A DNA stretch of 40,313 nt, taken from the NCBI GenBank assembly GCA_017534535.1, contig JAFXVZ010000025.1:1-40313 (forward strand). Reading direction: 5' to 3'. The position numbers and the translations under genes were made by a program. Below, one piece after another: positions 1 to 9,193 of the stretch. The DNA comes from Bacteroidaceae bacterium (GTDB taxonomy: Bacteria; Bacteroidota; Bacteroidia; Bacteroidales; Bacteroidaceae). The notes beneath the pieces are model-generated. The model had not been told where the DNA came from. It did not search any database and saw nothing but the letters and a program-made list of their open reading frames with translations. The stretch's first letter is position 1; the number at the start of each line of letters is the position of its first letter.

Positions 1-164
1 AGCAACAAGAACAACAACAAGAGCAACAGCAAAACGAGAACCAAATGTCAAAGGAGAATGCTGAACAACTCTTGCGAGCTGCCATGCAGGATGAGAAGGA
101 TGTGCAAGATAAGGTGAAAAAGCAGCAAGTACTGAAAGGTAGAAAGCTGGAAAAGGATTGGTAA
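1..164 (+). CDS. batC: BatC C-terminal tail (partial, 5' end outside window)
   Basis: An open frame enters from the left edge and ends at TAA 162-164. It encodes about 53 residues, beginning with a Gln/Glu/Asn-rich stretch and ending in a charged tail (MSKENAEQLL ... KLEKDW). Tails of this type close BatC, the TPR protein of the Bacteroides aerotolerance operon. The frame ends 16 bp before batD, in the order batC-batD-batE known from that operon. The TPR part lies outside the window, so the identification rests on the tail and the neighbours. BatC is thought to act with BatB and BatE in an envelope complex, but its biochemistry is not settled. Confidence 0.8.
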   Translation, partial: QQEQQQEQQQNENQMSKENAEQLLRAAMQDEKDVQDKVKKQQVLKGRKLEKDW

Positions 165-180
165 AGATAGGTTAGGAATT

Positions 181-2025
181 ATGAAAAAGACATTATATAC
201 TTGGTTCATATTGAATCTGTTGCTTATAGCTCAGGTAGCAGCAGACAATGTCACCATCTCCGCCAATGCCCCTGATGCAGTGGCTCTGGGCGACCAGTTT
301 AGGTTGTCGTTTACCATTAACACTCAGAATGTGCGTGATTTCAGGGTAGGGGATATCAAGGGGTTCGAAGTACTGATGGGACCCAGTCGTTCACAGCAGA
401 GTAGCGTGCAAATGATCAATGGTAAGACCACTTCTACTAGCAGCATCACCTTCACATATATCCTGATGGCGAACAACGAGGGTACGTTTACTATCCCTAC
501 CGCTACGGCGATGGCAGATGGCAAGGAGGTGGCATCGACACCCATCAAAGTGAAGGTGTTGCCTAAAGACGAGGCCAACGGAGTGGGAGGAGGTTCCACA
601 GGTGGCATCAATGATGCCACCGGAAATCGTGGCAACAATGGCAATATCAATGCCAACGACCTCTTCATTACTAGCACTACCAGTAAGACCACCGTTTATG
701 AACAGGAGGCTATCTTGCTGACATACAAGATTTATACTGCCGTTGACCTACGTGGCTTCGACAATGTGAAGCTGCCTGATTTCAAGGGATTCCAGTCTCA
801 GGAGGTGGAATTGCCTAACGAACGTCGATGGGAACTGGAGCATTACCGAGGTCGTAATTATCGCACGACGGTCTATCGTCAGTTCGTTTTGTTCCCTCAG
901 CAAACTGGGCAATTGGAGATTGAGTCTGCACGCTTCGACGCTTCTGTGGCAAGGGCTACTGAGGCTATTGATCCTTTCGATGCTTTCTTCAACCGTGGCT
1001 CTACATATGTAGAAGTAAAAAAAACACTTACCACGCCTAAAATTCTGGTAACTGTCAATTCTTTACCTGGCGGCAAGCCTGAAGGGTTTACAGGCGGAGT
1101 GGGGGATTTCAACATTTCCTCCACCCTCAGCAGCAACCACGTGAAGGCAAACGAAGCCGTGACACTGAAACTAAATATCTCTGGCGTGGGTAACCTGAAA
1201 CTCATCTCTACTCCTGAGGTAAAATTTCCCGATGATTTTGAAATTTATGACCCCAAGGTAGATAACCAGTTCAAGCTCACGAGCGTGGGTATGTCCGGTA
1301 ATCAAACCATTGAATATCTGCTTATCCCTCGCAACGCAGGAAATTATAAGATTCCTGCTGTAAAGTTCAGCTATTTCGACACCAAGTCACAGAGTTACAA
1401 GACACTCACTACAGATGCATACGAGTTGCAGGTGGATAAGGGCGAAGGTACACCATCGCAAACCGTGGCCAATTATAATAATAAGGAGGATTTACGCATC
1501 CTCAATGAGGATATCCGCTTTATCAAGCAGAACAATGTTAAGTTGCGTACTCGTGGTAATTACTTTTTCAATTCCTTGAGCTACTGGCTATTCTATATCA
1601 TCCCATTGTTGGTATTCTTGGCATTCTTTTTCATCTACAGACACCAGATTTCCGAGAATGCGAACGTCACAAAGATGAAGAACAAGAAGGCGAACAAGGT
1701 AGCACAGCGACGCTTGAAGGATGCTGGCAAATTACTGGCCGAGGGCAATGGTGACCAGTTTTACGAGGAAGTGCTCAAGGCACTTTGGGGCTATACCAGC
1801 GATAAGCTTAACATCCCTTCTTCTATGTTATCAAAAGACAATATAGAGGACAAGCTACTAGGACGTCAGGTACCGCAGGAGGTCATTAACGAGTTTATTG
1901 AAATTCTCAACACTTGCGAGTTTGCACGTTTCGCTCCTGGTGAGGAAAAGAGTCAAAATATGGATAAAGTCTATGCTTCGGCTTTAGACACGATAGGTAG
2001 AATGGAGAACACTATTAAACATTGA
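181..2025 (+). CDS. batD: BatD, aerotolerance operon envelope protein
   Basis: This 614-residue protein has an N-terminal signal peptide (hydrophobic core about residues 5-18, ending near VAA). A long beta-rich extracytoplasmic region with BatD-type repeats follows. One membrane segment lies at about 467-486 (SYWLFYIIPLLVFLAFFFIY), and a cytoplasmic tail of about 128 residues is helical and basic. Length and architecture match the BatD (oxygen tolerance) family. The gene sits between batC and batE with very short gaps, so it is part of one transcript. Bat proteins are tied to aerotolerance and virulence in Bacteroides and Leptospira, but the molecular role of BatD is unknown. The start is the ATG of MKKTLYT, which gives a normal signal peptide. 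Confidence 0.93.
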   Translation: MKKTLYTWFILNLLLIAQVAADNVTISANAPDAVALGDQFRLSFTINTQNVRDFRVGDIKGFEVLMGPSRSQQSSVQMINGKTTSTSSITFTYILMANNEGTFTIPTATAMADGKEVASTPIKVKVLPKDEANGVGGGSTGGINDATGNRGNNGNINANDLFITSTTSKTTVYEQEAILLTYKIYTAVDLRGFDNVKLPDFKGFQSQEVELPNERRWELEHYRGRNYRTTVYRQFVLFPQQTGQLEIESARFDASVARATEAIDPFDAFFNRGSTYVEVKKTLTTPKILVTVNSLPGGKPEGFTGGVGDFNISSTLSSNHVKANEAVTLKLNISGVGNLKLISTPEVKFPDDFEIYDPKVDNQFKLTSVGMSGNQTIEYLLIPRNAGNYKIPAVKFSYFDTKSQSYKTLTTDAYELQVDKGEGTPSQTVANYNNKEDLRILNEDIRFIKQNNVKLRTRGNYFFNSLSYWLFYIIPLLVFLAFFFIYRHQISENANVTKMKNKKANKVAQRRLKDAGKLLAEGNGDQFYEEVLKALWGYTSDKLNIPSSMLSKDNIEDKLLGRQVPQEVINEFIEILNTCEFARFAPGEEKSQNMDKVYASALDTIGRMENTIKH

Positions 2026-2032
2026 ATTGCTT

Positions 2033-2782
2033 ATGAAACGACACATTATCATATCATTGGCACTGTTTTTTGTCAGCTTTTCCGCTTGGGCGCAATCCAT
2101 GAAAGCCGAGGCTGACAGCGCCTATATAAATAAGGAGTATGCAAAGGCTATAGAAATCTATGAGTCATTGCTGCAAGAAGGAGAGGCTGGCGAGGTGTAC
2201 TACAATTTGGGTAACGCCTATTTCAAGCAAGATGAATTGGGTAGGGCGATACTCAACTATGAGCGTGCCCTATTGTTGCAGCCCGGCAATGCTGATATCA
2301 GTGCGAATCTAGACATTGCTCGTGCCAAGACCGTAGATAAGGTAAACCCCAATCCTGAGGTGTTTTTCGTGGCATGGACACGTGCTTTAATCAACATGAT
2401 CACCGTAGATACGTGGGGTTATTGGGGTATCGGTTTTTTCCTGTGCATGCTGGCTTCTTTGGCAGTTTATTTTTTCACCAAGCGTGTACAAGGACGTAAA
2501 ATTGGCTTCTTTTTTGCCTTTATCTCATTGATTTTATGCATCATTGCCAATCTCTTTGCCTTTGAACAGAAAGATAAGATAGATCATCGTAATGATGCCA
2601 TTGTGCTGTCGCCCAGCGTAACCGTTAGGAGCACGCCCAGCGACGAAGGCACCAGTTTATTCCTTATCCACGAAGGCCGTAAGGTTAGCATCAAGGACAA
2701 CAGCATGAAAGACTGGAAAGAAATCACCCTAGAAGATGGTAAAGTAGGCTGGATACCCACGTCTGCAATAGAGATTATTTAA
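2033..2782 (+). CDS. batE: BatE, TPR and SH3-domain membrane protein
   Basis: This protein of about 249 residues has a signal peptide (MKRHIII ... AWA). TPR repeats cover roughly residues 25-95 (YYNLGNAYFKQDELGRAILNYERAL is the clearest copy). Two membrane segments follow (around WGYWGIGFFLCML and IGFFFAFISLIL), then a C-terminal bacterial SH3-like domain (SPSVTVRSTPS ... GWIPTSAIEII). This is the BatE layout. The frame opens at a TTG at 2027, but the ATG at 2033 is the more likely start. It begins 7 bp after batD ends, so the two are co-transcribed and probably coupled. Together with the batC tail this marks the distal end of the bat operon. Confidence 0.92.
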   Translation: MKRHIIISLALFFVSFSAWAQSMKAEADSAYINKEYAKAIEIYESLLQEGEAGEVYYNLGNAYFKQDELGRAILNYERALLLQPGNADISANLDIARAKTVDKVNPNPEVFFVAWTRALINMITVDTWGYWGIGFFLCMLASLAVYFFTKRVQGRKIGFFFAFISLILCIIANLFAFEQKDKIDHRNDAIVLSPSVTVRSTPSDEGTSLFLIHEGRKVSIKDNSMKDWKEITLEDGKVGWIPTSAIEII

Positions 2783-2849
2783 AAAAGTAACCCAATCATG
2801 GATTTTTTCGACAATCCCTTTGGTTAAAAACAAAAAACTAATAGAAAGT

Positions 2850-2881
2850 TTTGGCTGTTACCTATAATTTCAGTAATTTCG
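2850..2881 (+). promoter_or_regulatory. sigma-ABfr-type promoter for the small gene at 2909
   Basis: A TTTG at 2850-2853 is followed after 20 nt by TAATTTCG at 2874-2881. This is a one-base variant (TTCG for TTTG) of the Bacteroidota -7 box TAnnTTTG. Predicted transcription start is near 2888, about 20 nt before the ATG. Confidence 0.55.
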
Positions 2882-2908
2882 CGCAAAATTTTAAAAACAG
2901 ATATAATA

Positions 2909-3160
2909 ATGAAGACATTGACATTTAATGAACTCCGTAGAATCAAAGACTCACTACCAGACGGCAGCATGCATCGCATTGCTGAAGAATTGGGTATGGA
3001 CGTCGAGACTGTAAGAAACTTTTTCGGTGCAGACAACTATAAAGAAGGACAAACTGTAGGTATCCATATCGAGCCAGGACCCGATGGTGGCATCGTAGAA
3101 ATAGACGACACCACGGTGTTTGACAGAGCTCTCCAGATTCTTGAAGAATCTGCGAAATAA
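2909..3160 (+). CDS. small conserved DNA-binding-like protein (83 aa)
   Basis: This is an 83-residue acidic protein with no signal peptide or membrane segment. Residues about 6-40 (NELRRIKDSLPDGSMHRIAE ... DVETVRNFFG) read like a helix-turn-helix: a helix, a turn at GMDVETV and a second helix. A short glycine-rich beta segment (IEPGPDGGIVEIDD) and a C-terminal helix follow. Small proteins of this type are annotated as DNA-binding in Bacteroidales; the exact family and target are not known to me. It is monocistronic, with its own promoter upstream and a hairpin downstream, which suits a stand-alone regulator. Function is inferred only from the helix-turn-helix resemblance. Confidence 0.8.
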   Translation: MKTLTFNELRRIKDSLPDGSMHRIAEELGMDVETVRNFFGADNYKEGQTVGIHIEPGPDGGIVEIDDTTVFDRALQILEESAK

Positions 3161-3240
3161 TGTATAAATAATAATGTCAAACTCTATTATTAAATCGCCT
3201 CATCAATATTGAGTAGCAAAATTATTTGATTTAGACGTAT

Positions 3241-3300
3241 AAAACCCCTCTAATATCATTGGCTCCAATATTTGCTTCAATGTAGAAGAGGGATTTTATT
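3241..3300 (+). terminator. probable terminator hairpin after the 83-aa gene
   Basis: Imperfect inverted arms AAAACCCCTCT (3241-3251) and AGAGGGATTTT (3287-3297) have one mismatch. The right arm runs into TTTTATTATTT, and a smaller inverted repeat (ATTGG/CCAAT) sits in the loop. The loop is long for a standard terminator, hence moderate confidence. It lies 80 bp after the 83-aa gene. Confidence 0.5.
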
Positions 3301-3361
3301 ATTTGTAGGTTATATTAAACATAATTGCGATTATCCATACAAAACTTATGCATCACAAGCA

Positions 3362-3895
3362 CTATGTAGGTCGTATTTTTTGAAGTAACACCATATCTTG
3401 GTAATCTCCACTAACTCGCCACCATTCTTTTAGAAGGCCACAATCCACGAAACCCGCACGATGAAGAAGATTTAAACTTTCGATATTGTTTGCCAAGATG
3501 TGTGCGTTGAGCTGTTTAAAGTGCAGGAAGGTGAACACATAGTCGCAGACCAGACTCAGCGCTTCAGAGGCATAACCCTTGCCTCGCTCCTCACGTAACA
3601 AAGAGATGCCAATCTCCGCACGGGCATGCATCGGTTCAAAGTCTGTGACATCAATGACACCAATGGGACGGTCAGAAGAAAGTTTGCAGATTACCAACCG
3701 AAGTTGGCGATCTGCAAACATATCACTCATTGAGTTGTCGATATAAGCCTGTAACACGGCTTTGGAATAAGGTACCGTGAAATTGGAAATGGACCATAGT
3801 GACGGATCGTTCTCCATCTTGTAGAGGAAATCCAAATCCCCAGGTTCCAAGGCACGTAACCTCACCAATTGGCCTACAAAGAACTGACTCGTCAT
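3362..3895 (-). CDS. GNAT family N-acetyltransferase (RimJ/RimL type)
   Basis: This 177-residue protein has the GNAT fold. The acetyl-CoA binding motif A is visible as EERGKGYASEAL (about residues 103-114). The later NNIESLNLLHRAGF segment is typical of RimJ/RimL/SpeG-like acetyltransferases. It should transfer acetyl from acetyl-CoA to an amine, perhaps a protein N-terminus, polyamine or small molecule; the substrate cannot be told from sequence. It starts 3 bp after the stop of the upstream dicarboxylate carrier gene, so the two are co-transcribed, although no functional link is obvious. Confidence 0.88.
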   Translation of the reverse strand: MTSQFFVGQLVRLRALEPGDLDFLYKMENDPSLWSISNFTVPYSKAVLQAYIDNSMSDMFADRQLRLVICKLSSDRPIGVIDVTDFEPMHARAEIGISLLREERGKGYASEALSLVCDYVFTFLHFKQLNAHILANNIESLNLLHRAGFVDCGLLKEWWRVSGDYQDMVLLQKIRPT

Positions 3896-3898
3896 AGC

Positions 3899-5242
3899 TT
3901 AGAAGAACACGGTAGTAATCAGGTATGCCACGATGGTAGAGGTAATCACACTCACCAAACCAGGCATCATGAAGCTATGGTTGAGCAGGTATTTTCCAAT
4001 AATGGTAGTACCACTTCGGTCGAAGTTCACAGTAGCAATATCTGATGGGTAGTTAGGGATGAAGAAGTATCCATAGACACTAGGCAAAACACCCAACAAT
4101 ACAGGACCAGGAATGCCCAACGAGTATGCCAACGGCAACATAGCTACCACCACGGCACCTTGTGAGTTAATGAGCACAGATACCAGGAAGAACACAAAGG
4201 CAATAGACCAGTGGTACTTTGACACGATGTCACCCAGAGCTGCCTGCATCTCAGTCATATAATTGCTAAAGTAAGTATCTGCCAGCCAGGCAATACCATA
4301 GATGGCCACCACCGCCACCATACCACTCTGCCATACTGCGCCACCCACAGCACTCTTAGGCTTAGCCTTGCAGAAGATAATCATCAGGGCAGCTGCTGAT
4401 ATCATCACAATCTGAATGACGATGTTCATCTTCAGAGTTTCAGTAGTGCCATCAGCCTTCGCAAAATGAGGCAACATATTAGGGAATACAGCGAAAAACA
4501 CAATCACACAAAGGGCAGCCAGGAATATATAAACGGCACGTTTGGAATCATTAGAAATCTCCTTGTCGAGGGTTGTAGCCGAACTACCATACATATACTT
4601 ATACATTTCTGGATCCTGGCATCTCTTCTGGAATTCAGGGTCTTTGTCGAGGTCCTTACCACGACGATAAGAGAAAACAGAAGCCATTATCAAGCCAATG
4701 AGGCATGCAGGGATGGTTACCATCAACACTTGAGGGATGGTGACATCAAAGCCATTCTTGGCAGAAATAGTGGTAAACGCCACCACAGCAGCTGCGATAG
4801 GCGAACAGGTGATACCCACCTGAGAAGCAACAGATGCCACGCCACAAGGACGTTCAGGACGTATGCCTTTCTTCAGGGCAATGTCGCAGATGATTGGCAT
4901 CAGGGTATAAACCACATGGCCAGTTCCCACCAACACCGTTAAAAAAAATGTACACAGAGGCGCATAAAACGTTATGCGGTCTGGATGCTTACGCAACATG
5001 CGCTCAGCTATCTGTATCAGCCAATCCATACCCCCTGAAGCCTGCATCACGCCGGCACAGGTTACCGCTGCAATAATGATATAGATAACGTCTGTAGGAG
5101 GTGTACCTGGTTTTAAACCAAATCCAAAGACCAAGATGGCCAAACCGATACCAGAGATTGCACCCAGTGCAAGACTGCCGTAACGAGAGCCTACATAGAG
5201 GGCACCAAGTACGACGAGTAGTTGAATAATCGTTAAAAACAT
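3899..5242 (-). CDS. anaerobic C4-dicarboxylate transporter (DcuA/DcuB family)
   Basis: This very hydrophobic 447-residue protein has about ten or more membrane segments. It carries DcuA/DcuB signatures, including the N-terminal VVLGALYVGSRYGSLALGAI segment, GTGHVVYTLMPII and GITCSPIAAAVVAF. The family exchanges fumarate, malate or aspartate for succinate across the inner membrane during fumarate respiration. That fits a succinate-producing anaerobe of the Prevotella type. It is the first gene of a two-gene minus-strand unit with a GNAT acetyltransferase and is divergent from aspS. On the minus strand a TAAATTTG box (plus 5268-5275) can serve as its -7 element. Confidence 0.93.
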   Translation of the reverse strand: MFLTIIQLLVVLGALYVGSRYGSLALGAISGIGLAILVFGFGLKPGTPPTDVIYIIIAAVTCAGVMQASGGMDWLIQIAERMLRKHPDRITFYAPLCTFFLTVLVGTGHVVYTLMPIICDIALKKGIRPERPCGVASVASQVGITCSPIAAAVVAFTTISAKNGFDVTIPQVLMVTIPACLIGLIMASVFSYRRGKDLDKDPEFQKRCQDPEMYKYMYGSSATTLDKEISNDSKRAVYIFLAALCVIVFFAVFPNMLPHFAKADGTTETLKMNIVIQIVMISAAALMIIFCKAKPKSAVGGAVWQSGMVAVVAIYGIAWLADTYFSNYMTEMQAALGDIVSKYHWSIAFVFFLVSVLINSQGAVVVAMLPLAYSLGIPGPVLLGVLPSVYGYFFIPNYPSDIATVNFDRSGTTIIGKYLLNHSFMMPGLVSVITSTIVAYLITTVFF

Positions 5243-5314
5243 AGTAATGAGATTTAAAGTTTCTGCACAAATTTAGCAAATAATTTGAACATTTGCGCCA
5301 AAAGTGAAAAAAAC

Positions 5315-5346
5315 TTTGTTTATTTGCCTTACTTAGTGTATTTTTG
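5315..5346 (+). promoter_or_regulatory. sigma-ABfr promoter of aspS
   Basis: TTTG at 5315-5318, a 20-nt spacer and TATTTTTG at 5339-5346 match the Bacteroidota -33/-7 consensus exactly. The predicted start near 5353 leaves a leader of about 19 nt before ATG 5372. It also rules out the longer in-frame start at 5285. Confidence 0.75.
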
Positions 5347-5371
5347 CACGGAAATTTTAATTAATAATAAT

Positions 5372-7129
5372 ATGTACAGAACTCATACCTGCGGAGAGCT
5401 CCGCATTTCAGATGTAAATAAACAAGTGACGCTGGCCGGATGGGTTCAGCGCACACGTAAAATGGGTGGCATGACGTTCGTAGATTTACGCGACCGTTAT
5501 GGTATCACTCAGTTGGTATTTAACGAAGAGGTAGATGCAGCATTATGCGAAGAAGCTAACAAGCTGGGACGCGAGTACGTAATCCAGATAACAGGCTCTG
5601 TGAACGAACGTTTCAACAAGAATAAAAACTTACCTACTGGCGACATTGAAATTATCGTGAGTACCTTGAATGTGTTGAATGCTGCCATGACACCTCCGTT
5701 CACCATCGAGGACAACACTGACGGTGGCGATGATATCCGCATGAAATACCGTTACCTTGACTTAAGAAGAACAACCGTTCGCAAGAACCTGGAATTACGT
5801 CACAAGATGACCATTGAGGTACGCAACTACTTAGATGACCATGGCTTTATAGAAGTAGAGACACCTATACTGATAGGCTCTACACCAGAGGGTGCTCGCG
5901 ACTTCGTGGTGCCTTCACGCATGAACCCTGGTCAGTTCTATGCCCTGCCACAGAGTCCACAAACCTTGAAGCAGTTGTTAATGGTAGCTGGTTTCGACCG
6001 TTATTTCCAGATTGCCAAATGCTTCCGTGACGAAGATTTGCGTGCCGACCGACAGCCTGAGTTTACACAGATAGATTGTGAGATGTCATTTGTTTCCCAA
6101 AACGATGTAATTGAATTGTTTGAGGGTATGGCTAAGCACCTGTTCAAGGCCTTGCGTGGCGTGGATTTGGGCGAGACTCCCTTCCAACGCATGCCATGGT
6201 CTGAAGCGATGAAATATTATGGTAGCGATAAACCTGACCTGCGTTTCGGCATGAAATTCGTGGAATTGATGGACATCATGAAGGGACATGGCTTCAGTGT
6301 ATTTGACAATGCCGCTTACGTAGGTGGTATCTGTGCCGAGGGAGCAGCCTCATTTACCCGCAAACAAATCGATGCCTTAACTGAATATGTGAAACGCCCA
6401 CAGATTGGAGCCAAGGGTATGGTTTATGCTCGCGTGGATGCTGATGGTAACGTAAAGTCAAGCGTGGATAAGTTCTATTCGCAGGAGGTACTACAACAGA
6501 TGAAGGAAGCCTTTGGTGCAAAACCTGGTGACCTGATTCTGATTCTGAGTGGCGAAGATGTGATGAAAACACGTAAGCAACTGTGTGAGCTGCGCTTGAA
6601 GGTAGCAGACGATCTTGGTTTGCGTGACAAGAATAAGTTTGCTTTGTTGTGGGTAGTTGATTTCCCAATGTTCGAGTGGAGTGACGAGGAGAATCGCTTG
6701 ATGGCTATGCACCATCCGTTTACACATCCAAAGGATGAAGATATTCCTCTGCTGGACACCAAACCTGAGGATGTACGTGCGGATGCCTACGATATGGTAT
6801 GCAACGGTATTGAAGTGGGTGGAGGTTCTATCCGTATTCACGACCCAAAATTGCAGGCTAAGATGTTTGAAATCCTTGGTTTTACACCAGAACGCGCACA
6901 AGAACAATTTGGCTTCCTGATGAATGCCTTCAAGTTTGGTGCACCACCTCATGGTGGATTGGCATACGGCTTAGATCGCTGGGTAAGCATTTTCGCAGGT
7001 CTTGATAGCATTCGAGATTGTATAGCTTTCCCAAAGAACAACAATGGACGTGATGTTATGCTGGATGCTCCATCTGCGATTGAGCAGAAGCAGTTGGACG
7101 AACTGAAACTCAATATTATTGAAGATTGA
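5372..7129 (+). CDS. aspS: aspartyl-tRNA synthetase
   Basis: This 585-residue class II synthetase charges tRNA-Asp with aspartate in the cytoplasm. The N-terminal OB-fold anticodon-binding domain (about 1-105) begins [11 protein letters not shown]. The motif 2 region reads [19 protein letters not shown], and motif 3 is the [15 protein letters not shown] segment near the C-terminus. The long insertion (GAD domain) between motifs 2 and 3 makes it the bacterial AspRS type. I moved the start from 5285 to ATG 5372 because the family begins at MYRTH and a full promoter lies between the two. A perfect 19-bp hairpin follows the gene. Confidence 0.97.
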   Translation: MYRTHTCGELRISDVNKQVTLAGWVQRTRKMGGMTFVDLRDRYGITQLVFNEEVDAALCEEANKLGREYVIQITGSVNERFNKNKNLPTGDIEIIVSTLNVLNAAMTPPFTIEDNTDGGDDIRMKYRYLDLRRTTVRKNLELRHKMTIEVRNYLDDHGFIEVETPILIGSTPEGARDFVVPSRMNPGQFYALPQSPQTLKQLLMVAGFDRYFQIAKCFRDEDLRADRQPEFTQIDCEMSFVSQNDVIELFEGMAKHLFKALRGVDLGETPFQRMPWSEAMKYYGSDKPDLRFGMKFVELMDIMKGHGFSVFDNAAYVGGICAEGAASFTRKQIDALTEYVKRPQIGAKGMVYARVDADGNVKSSVDKFYSQEVLQQMKEAFGAKPGDLILILSGEDVMKTRKQLCELRLKVADDLGLRDKNKFALLWVVDFPMFEWSDEENRLMAMHHPFTHPKDEDIPLLDTKPEDVRADAYDMVCNGIEVGGGSIRIHDPKLQAKMFEILGFTPERAQEQFGFLMNAFKFGAPPHGGLAYGLDRWVSIFAGLDSIRDCIAFPKNNNGRDVMLDAPSAIEQKQLDELKLNIIED

Positions 7130-7210
7130 TTGACCTCATCTTATTTCGTTGTGACTTTGGCATAGCCTATGCAAACATCTCTCTGCCATCGCTGCTTCGA
7201 AAAGTAATAA

Positions 7211-7256
7211 TTGATAATTAAAGGCTGTGAAAAAAAACACAGCCTTTAATTATCAA
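7211..7256. terminator. bidirectional terminator hairpin between aspS and queF
   Basis: A perfect 19-bp inverted repeat, TTGATAATTAAAGGCTGTG (7211-7229) and its complement (7238-7256), encloses an 8-A loop. The G+C core followed by a T/A-rich arm on either strand suits termination of the convergent aspS (+) and queF (-) transcripts. Confidence 0.85.
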
Positions 7257-7267
7257 TCGTCTATTAT

Positions 7268-7723
7268 TTACTCATGTTTGAACAAACGGTCTTCCGCTAA
7301 CTTTTCATACTTCGTACCAGGTCGCCCATAATTCGCATACGGATGGATAGAAATGCCACCACGAGGGGTAAAGAAACCTGTCACCTCGATGTACTTAGGA
7401 TTCATCAATCGAATCAAGTCTTTCATAATAATGTTCACACAATCTTCATGAAAAGCACCATGGCTACGAAAACTAAACAAATAGAGTTTCAAACTCTTGC
7501 TCTCAACCATCTTGATGTCAGGTATATAGCCGATACGGATCTCGGCAAAGTCGGGTTGGCCTGTGATAGGACATAAACTAGTGAACTCAGGACAATTGAA
7601 CCTTACCCAATAATCGTTCTCAGGATGCTTGTTGTCAAACGCTTCCAGCACCTCAGGGGCATAGTCTTGACGATAAACAGTTTGCTTGCCCAAAGCCTTC
7701 AAATTAGCTCTTTTTTCTTCCAT
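7268..7723 (-). CDS. queF: NADPH-dependent 7-cyano-7-deazaguanine reductase (QueF)
   Basis: This 151-residue enzyme reduces preQ0 to preQ1 in queuosine biosynthesis for tRNA. The QueF hallmarks are present: the catalytic cysteine in [13 protein letters not shown], the substrate-binding [20 protein letters not shown] stretch, and the C-terminal [15 protein letters not shown]. This is the short, single-domain (B. subtilis-like) form. The frame runs on to 7834, but the ATG at 7723 (MEEKRANL) gives the family's usual length and lies just downstream of a -7 box. No preQ1 riboswitch can fit in the leader of about 10 nt, and no other queuosine gene is in the window. Confidence 0.95.
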   Translation of the reverse strand: MEEKRANLKALGKQTVYRQDYAPEVLEAFDNKHPENDYWVRFNCPEFTSLCPITGQPDFAEIRIGYIPDIKMVESKSLKLYLFSFRSHGAFHEDCVNIIMKDLIRLMNPKYIEVTGFFTPRGGISIHPYANYGRPGTKYEKLAEDRLFKHE

Positions 7724-7734
7724 ATTTACTTTTT

Positions 7735-7766
7735 TTTGCAAAGATAATGATTTTGTACTATCTTTG
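7735..7766 (+). promoter_or_regulatory. sigma-ABfr promoter of the araC-type gene, overlapping the queF promoter
   Basis: Plus strand: TTTG at 7735-7738, 20-nt spacer, TATCTTTG at 7759-7766, about 30 nt before ATG 7796. Minus strand: TATCTTTG (plus 7739-7746) is the apparent -7 box of queF. The two promoters therefore overlap head-on, and polymerase binding to one should exclude the other. Confidence 0.7.
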
Positions 7767-7795
7767 TACATGGGATTCAATCTTTTTATGACCTC

Positions 7796-8629
7796 ATGGA
7801 AAACCAACAGGCATATTTTAATGTATGGAGACATCGCAAACGACTGAACAAGGTGGTGTTCAGCTATGCTGATTACTTCATTGTGTCACTATTCTTGGAA
7901 CACGGCAAACTCTCTTATGCCGACCATTGGATAGAGATTGAGCCTGGCACTGTGGTATTTGCAAACCCTGCCCTACCCTCTGCCTGGGAACCTGCAACTA
8001 ATGAAGCTTCAGAAAAAGGCTATTCCATGATGTTCAACAACGCTTTCATCCGTCAGGGAGAATGGGGATTCCTGCTAAACACTCCCCTACTCGACCTCAC
8101 CCAACAACAGGCCATCTACCTTAGCCCTGAGGTAGTGGAGACAGTCAAGAAGCTGTTTGAACAACTGATGGAAGTGACAGAAACAGGTGGTGGTATGAAG
8201 GATGAACTTACACATAGTTTCATGCACCTTATTATATATGAGGCCATGCGAGGGAAGCAAGATCATCCTTACAAAACTCAGCAAAATGCTGCCCAACGTA
8301 CTGTGGAATTATTTTTATTGCTGTTAGACAGACAGTTCCCTGTGGATTATCCACAAGAGAAGTTAGAGGTACGCTCAGCCAACGACTATGCTCAACGCCT
8401 CTATGTGCATGTAAATCATTTGAATCGTGTGGTGAAACAGGTGACGGGTAAGACAACCACGGACATCATTGCCAGCCGTATGGCTAAAGAGGCTATTCGT
8501 CTGTTAAAGGAAACACGACTGAATGTGGCGGAAATTGCCTATGCATTGGGGTTTGAAGAACCAGCCTCCTTTACAGCTTTCTTGAAGCGTAGGACAGGCA
8601 AGGGACCGAGGGAAATCAGGACTGTTTGA
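7796..8629 (+). CDS. AraC family transcriptional regulator
   Basis: This 277-residue protein has a C-terminal AraC/XylS double helix-turn-helix, about residues 195-277. It includes [20 protein letters not shown] and, in the second helix-turn-helix, [20 protein letters not shown]. The N-terminal cupin-like sensor (about 15-110) probably binds a small effector. It lies directly upstream of, and in the same direction as, the DUF1893/TonB receptor pair, so these are likely targets; that is inference from position. Its own promoter overlaps that of the divergent queF gene. Confidence 0.92.
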   Translation: MENQQAYFNVWRHRKRLNKVVFSYADYFIVSLFLEHGKLSYADHWIEIEPGTVVFANPALPSAWEPATNEASEKGYSMMFNNAFIRQGEWGFLLNTPLLDLTQQQAIYLSPEVVETVKKLFEQLMEVTETGGGMKDELTHSFMHLIIYEAMRGKQDHPYKTQQNAAQRTVELFLLLLDRQFPVDYPQEKLEVRSANDYAQRLYVHVNHLNRVVKQVTGKTTTDIIASRMAKEAIRLLKETRLNVAEIAYALGFEEPASFTAFLKRRTGKGPREIRTV

Positions 8630-8705
8630 ATCAAACAAGCAATGGTTTGAATGTGACAACTTTTGTATCTGTATAAATAACGAACTTTGTAAAGTGTAAT
8701 TGTCT

Positions 8706-9152
8706 ATGGAAAAGTCAATGAACGAATTGATTGAAAAACTGCATGAAAATGGCTGTTCTTGCGTGGTAAGTAACCATGAGGTAAGGACTTACTCTAAAAG
8801 AGGGGTAGATGATCTCTATAATCTCCTTACCAAAGAGCCATCGTTTTTGGCTGGGGCCGAGGTGGCCGACCGTGTGGTAGGTAAGGCGGTAGCCGCCATG
8901 TTGGTGAAAGGAGGTGTCAAGAATGTCTATGCCGACCTTATCAGTTTGTCGGCCTTGACTTTGTTGCGTGATGCTGGCATTAACACGAATTACGACCAAC
9001 TGGTGACCTACATCAAGAACTATCGCCTCACCGATTGGTGCCCAGTAGAAGCCTTATGCTACAATGAGCAGACGGTGGATGAAATCCTACCGTTAATACA
9101 ACGGTTTGTAGAAAATAAGGAGCAGTTTTTCAAAACGACATCGCAGCCATAG
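8706..9152 (+). CDS. DUF1893 domain protein
   Basis: This protein of about 148 residues matches the DUF1893 family along its length. The landmarks are an N-terminal CSCVVSNHEVRTYSKRG segment, a central VADRVVGKAVAAMLVKGGVK helix region, YADLISLSALTLLRDAGI, and a C-terminal DWCPVEALC. The family has a deaminase-like fold but no established function. The frame opens at TTG 8700; ATG 8706 is preferred. It starts 76 bp after the araC gene and ends 41 bp before the TonB receptor, suggesting co-transcription with the receptor. A role in handling whatever the receptor imports is possible but unproven. Confidence 0.88.
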   Translation: MEKSMNELIEKLHENGCSCVVSNHEVRTYSKRGVDDLYNLLTKEPSFLAGAEVADRVVGKAVAAMLVKGGVKNVYADLISLSALTLLRDAGINTNYDQLVTYIKNYRLTDWCPVEALCYNEQTVDEILPLIQRFVENKEQFFKTTSQP

Positions 9153-9193
9153 ACAAACGAAAAACTGGAAATCAAAGTTATATTAATACAGAT

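Noticed and set aside
1-50. CAA/CAG-rich start of the window as a simple repeat
   Set aside because: It is the Gln-rich coding tail of BatC in an open frame and not a separate repeat element.
4466-4942. Open plus-strand frame of 158 codons inside the Dcu gene
   Set aside because: Its composition is that of an antisense shadow of a membrane protein gene, and the minus-strand frame is a clear Dcu carrier.
7724-7740. preQ1 riboswitch in front of queF
   Set aside because: The predicted leader is about 10 nt, too short for any preQ1 class.
8630-8705. Possible cobalamin or other riboswitch before the DUF1893/TonB unit
   Set aside because: The gap is only 76 bp and has no B12-box-like or other known riboswitch motif.
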